The translations under genes and the position numbers were made by a program. 8,975 nucleotides of DNA from NCBI GenBank assembly GCA_946481235.1, contig CAMLME010000074.1, positions 1 through 8,975 of the forward strand, read 5' to 3'. Positions 7,117 to 8,975 of the stretch are shown in pieces. Origin of the DNA: an uncultured Methylobacillus sp. Its GTDB lineage: Bacteria > Pseudomonadota > Gammaproteobacteria > Burkholderiales > Methylophilaceae. Every line of letters begins with the position of its first letter. Position 1 is the stretch's first letter. The notes under the pieces are model-generated. The model was given only the letters and a program-made list of their open reading frames with translations. It was not told where the DNA came from and ran no database searches.

Positions 7117-7866
7117 ATGAAAATTCTGGTCGCGGTCAAACGGGTCGTGGATCACAACATACAGGTGCGCATCAAACCGGACGGCTCGGACGTGGATATC
7201 GCCGGCGTGAAGATGAGCATCAACCCCTTCGACGAAAACGCCGTCGAGGAAGCGCTGCGCCTGAAGGAGCGCGGCATCGCCACGGAAATCGTCGCGGTGT
7301 CTTTTGGTACCGCCGCCAATCAGGATGTGCTGCGTCACGCCCTGGCGATGGGCGCGGACCGCGCATTGCTGGTCGAGACCGAAAGTGAGCTCCAGCCGCT
7401 GGGCGTCGCGAAGTTATTGAAAGCCGTGGTGGAGCGCGTGCAGCCGGATATCGTGCTGCTCGGCAAGCAGGCCATTGACGACGATGCCGGGCAAACCGGC
7501 CAGATGCTGGCTGCGCTGCTGGGCGTGGGACAAGGTACGTTCATTTCCAGCCTTGAGATCCAGGGCGACGAAGCGCTCGTCACCCGCGAAATCGACGGCG
7601 GCACCGAGCAGGTCGCGGTAAAGCTGCCGGCCGTGCTGACCGCCGACCTGCGGCTCAACGATCCGCGCTTCGTCAAGCTGCCCAACCTGATGATGGCGAA
7701 GAAGAAGCCTATCGAATCCCTCAACGCCGCCGAATTGAGCACCGACACTGCGCCGCGCCTGAAGCAGGTCAAGGTGTCCGAACCGCCCGCACGCAAGCCC
7801 GGCATCAAGGTGAACGACGTGCAGGAACTGATTGCAAAACTCCATGAAGAAGGAATGCTGTCATGA
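7117..7866 (+). CDS. etfB: Electron transfer flavoprotein beta subunit
   Basis: A 249-residue protein, the normal length for EtfB. EtfB forms the soluble heterodimer with EtfA, binds AMP in canonical ETFs, and carries the loop that docks on partner dehydrogenases. Seen here are the N-terminal MKILVAVKRVVDHNIQVRIK, NPFDENAVEEALRLKE (36-51), the nucleotide-binding GKQAIDDDAGQTGQM (116-130) and the recognition-loop region LRLNDPRFVKLPNLM (178-192), where L188 corresponds to the anchor Leu of the human protein. The following AKKKPIE is also typical. These favour the canonical non-bifurcating (group I) ETF that works with ETF-QO. It is first in the plus-strand operon, with a strong ribosome site and promoter. 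Its stop overlaps the etfA start (ATGA). Confidence 0.96.
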   Translation: MKILVAVKRVVDHNIQVRIKPDGSDVDIAGVKMSINPFDENAVEEALRLKERGIATEIVAVSFGTAANQDVLRHALAMGADRALLVETESELQPLGVAKLLKAVVERVQPDIVLLGKQAIDDDAGQTGQMLAALLGVGQGTFISSLEIQGDEALVTREIDGGTEQVAVKLPAVLTADLRLNDPRFVKLPNLMMAKKKPIESLNAAELSTDTAPRLKQVKVSEPPARKPGIKVNDVQELIAKLHEEGMLS

Positions 7867-8795
7867 GCGTACTGATACTCGCCGAACACGACGGCAAAGC
7901 GCTTAACCCGGCGGTAAACCATGCCGTCACCGCAGCGCAACACTGGGGCATGCCGGTAAATCTGCTCCTCGCCGGTAATGACACAAACGTCATTGCGCAG
8001 GCGGCGTCGGAAATCTCCGGCGTTGCGCGGGTCATTCGCGTCAATGCTCCACATCTGGAACATCCGCTGGCGGAAGATCTGGCCAATATCGTCGTTGCGC
8101 TCGGGCGCGACTACAAGGTGATCCTCGGCGTGCATGGCGCGTTTGCCCGCAATGTATTGCCTCGCGCGGCTGCATTGCTGGATGTGGCGATGGTGTCCGA
8201 TGCAGTCGAGATCCTGCCCGACAACACTTATGTTCGGCCGATTTATGCCGGCAGCGTGTATTCCACCGTGCAGAATGACGACGCGATCCAGATCGTCACC
8301 GTGCGCAGCAGCCGTTTCAAGGCCGCTGACCTCGGCGGAGCTGCGGAGATCGTCAGCGCAGATGCGCCGCCCGCCTTCGGCAAATCCCGCTGGGTTGGAC
8401 GCACGCACCAGCACTCGGATCGCCCGGCGCTGGGTTCGGCACGCATCGTCGTGTCCGGCGGCCGCTCGCTCGGCAGTGCGGAGAAATTCGACGCGGTGCT
8501 GACGCCGCTTGCGGAAAAACTGGATGCCGCGCTGGGTGCCACGCGCGCTGCCGTGGATGCCGGCTACGCGCCCAACGACATTCAGGTCGGCCAGACGGGC
8601 ATTGTCGTCGCGCCCGATCTCTACATCGCCGTCGGCGTGTCCGGCGCGGTGCAGCACACCTACGGCATGAAGGACAGCAAGATCGTCGTCGCCATCAACC
8701 AGGACCCGGACGCGCCTATCTTCCAGGTCGCCGATTACGGCCTCGTCGCCGATTTGTTCGACGCGGTGCCGAAACTGACCGCCGCCATTCACTAG
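7863..8795 (+). CDS. etfA: Electron transfer flavoprotein alpha subunit
   Basis: A 310-residue protein of normal EtfA length; this subunit holds the redox-active FAD of the ETF heterodimer. The C-terminal FAD domain (about 190-310) is intact, with VSGGRSLGS (197-205, R201), GATRAAVDAGY (225-235, R228), QVGQTG (241-246), GVSGAVQH (258-265, H265), GMKDSK and PDAPIFQVADYGLVADLF. Residue 247 after GQTG is Ile where canonical EtfA usually has Lys, and QHTYG replaces the common QHLAG; both are near the flavin and may only mark a clade. The ATG overlaps the etfB stop by four bases, and AAGGA lies 8 bases before it inside etfB, so translation is coupled and the subunits should be made in equal amounts. 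fpr follows after 16 bases. Confidence 0.96.
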   Translation: MSVLILAEHDGKALNPAVNHAVTAAQHWGMPVNLLLAGNDTNVIAQAASEISGVARVIRVNAPHLEHPLAEDLANIVVALGRDYKVILGVHGAFARNVLPRAAALLDVAMVSDAVEILPDNTYVRPIYAGSVYSTVQNDDAIQIVTVRSSRFKAADLGGAAEIVSADAPPAFGKSRWVGRTHQHSDRPALGSARIVVSGGRSLGSAEKFDAVLTPLAEKLDAALGATRAAVDAGYAPNDIQVGQTGIVVAPDLYIAVGVSGAVQHTYGMKDSKIVVAINQDPDAPIFQVADYGLVADLFDAVPKLTAAIH

Positions 8796-8811
8796 AAAAC
8801 GAAAGCAAGAC

Positions 8812-8975
8812 ATGAGCGCACTCGCCACAGAAAAAGTACTGAGCGTCCATCACTGGAACGACACCCTGTTCAGCTTCAAGACCACGCGCGACCCCGGCCT
8901 GCGCTTCGAGAACGGGCAGTTCGTGATGATCGGCCTGCACGTGAACGGCAAGCCGCTGCTGCGCGCCTACAGTAT
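8812..8975 (+). CDS. fpr: Ferredoxin-NADP+ reductase, N-terminal part (partial)
   Basis: Only the first 54 codons are in the window. The start MSALATEKVLSVHHWNDTL is followed by LFSFKTTRDPGLRFENGQF (in part), VMIGL and the edge motif LLRAYS. This is the beginning of the FAD-binding beta-barrel of bacterial Fpr-type reductases; the R-x-Y-S residues contact the flavin. The family moves electrons between NADPH and ferredoxin or flavodoxin in the cytoplasm. The NADP-binding domain lies outside, so the exact subclass cannot be checked. It begins 16 bases after etfA on the same strand with no terminator between, so it is probably in the etf operon. The upstream AAGCAAG is only a weak ribosome site; the start is chosen from the family-like N-terminus. 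Confidence 0.85.
   Translation, partial: MSALATEKVLSVHHWNDTLFSFKTTRDPGLRFENGQFVMIGLHVNGKPLLRAYS

Noticed and set aside
7335..8828. Long minus-strand open frame (497 codons) opposite etfB and etfA
   Set aside because: Antisense to two canonical genes in an overlapping pair; no domain and no promoter or ribosome site.

Overview
The window is compact, GC-rich bacterial chromosome with short intergenic gaps and no RNA genes, insertion sequences or CRISPR repeats that I can see. Protein content suggests a betaproteobacterium, perhaps of the Nitrosomonadales or Rhodocyclales type. The reasons are a NarX/NarL pair whose sensor carries a GAF domain, a Gcr-type 'site-specific recombinase' membrane protein, and an alpha/beta-type ETF with ETF-quinone oxidoreductase. 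The taxonomic placement is an inference.

Left block, minus strand, read right to left from 7015 to 1: a LysR-type regulator of the YeiE/CysL kind; ETF:ubiquinone oxidoreductase, 12 bases downstream; a Gcr/SpecificRecomb-family multi-spanning membrane protein, 44 bases downstream; then, after a 109-base gap, a nitrate/nitrite sensor kinase of the NarX type. The sensor's stop codon overlaps the start of a NarL-type response regulator (ATGA), which runs off the left edge with only its receiver domain inside the window.

Right block, plus strand, 7117 to 8975: etfB, etfA (ATGA overlap) and the first 54 codons of a ferredoxin-NADP+ reductase (fpr) that runs off the right edge.

The two blocks diverge from a 101-base AT-rich spacer (7016-7116). 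It holds a perfect 13-base T-N11-A palindrome typical of LysR operators, a good sigma70-type promoter for etfB, and a likely lysR promoter whose -10 lies inside the operator. The simplest reading is one regulon. The LysR protein would repress itself (and ETF-QO, if co-transcribed) and control etfBA-fpr, so that soluble ETF and its membrane quinone reductase are made together. Electrons from an unidentified flavoprotein dehydrogenase would go to EtfAB, then ETF-QO, then quinone. No acyl-CoA or other ETF-dependent dehydrogenase lies in the window, so the electron donor is unknown. NarXL probably belongs to a separate nitrate-respiration regulon whose target genes are not present.

I found no clear new biological system. 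The points most worth a second look are the divergent LysR-controlled ETF module with fpr attached, the regulatory spacer, the doubtful 'recombinase' name, and the cysteine pattern in the NarX GAF domain.
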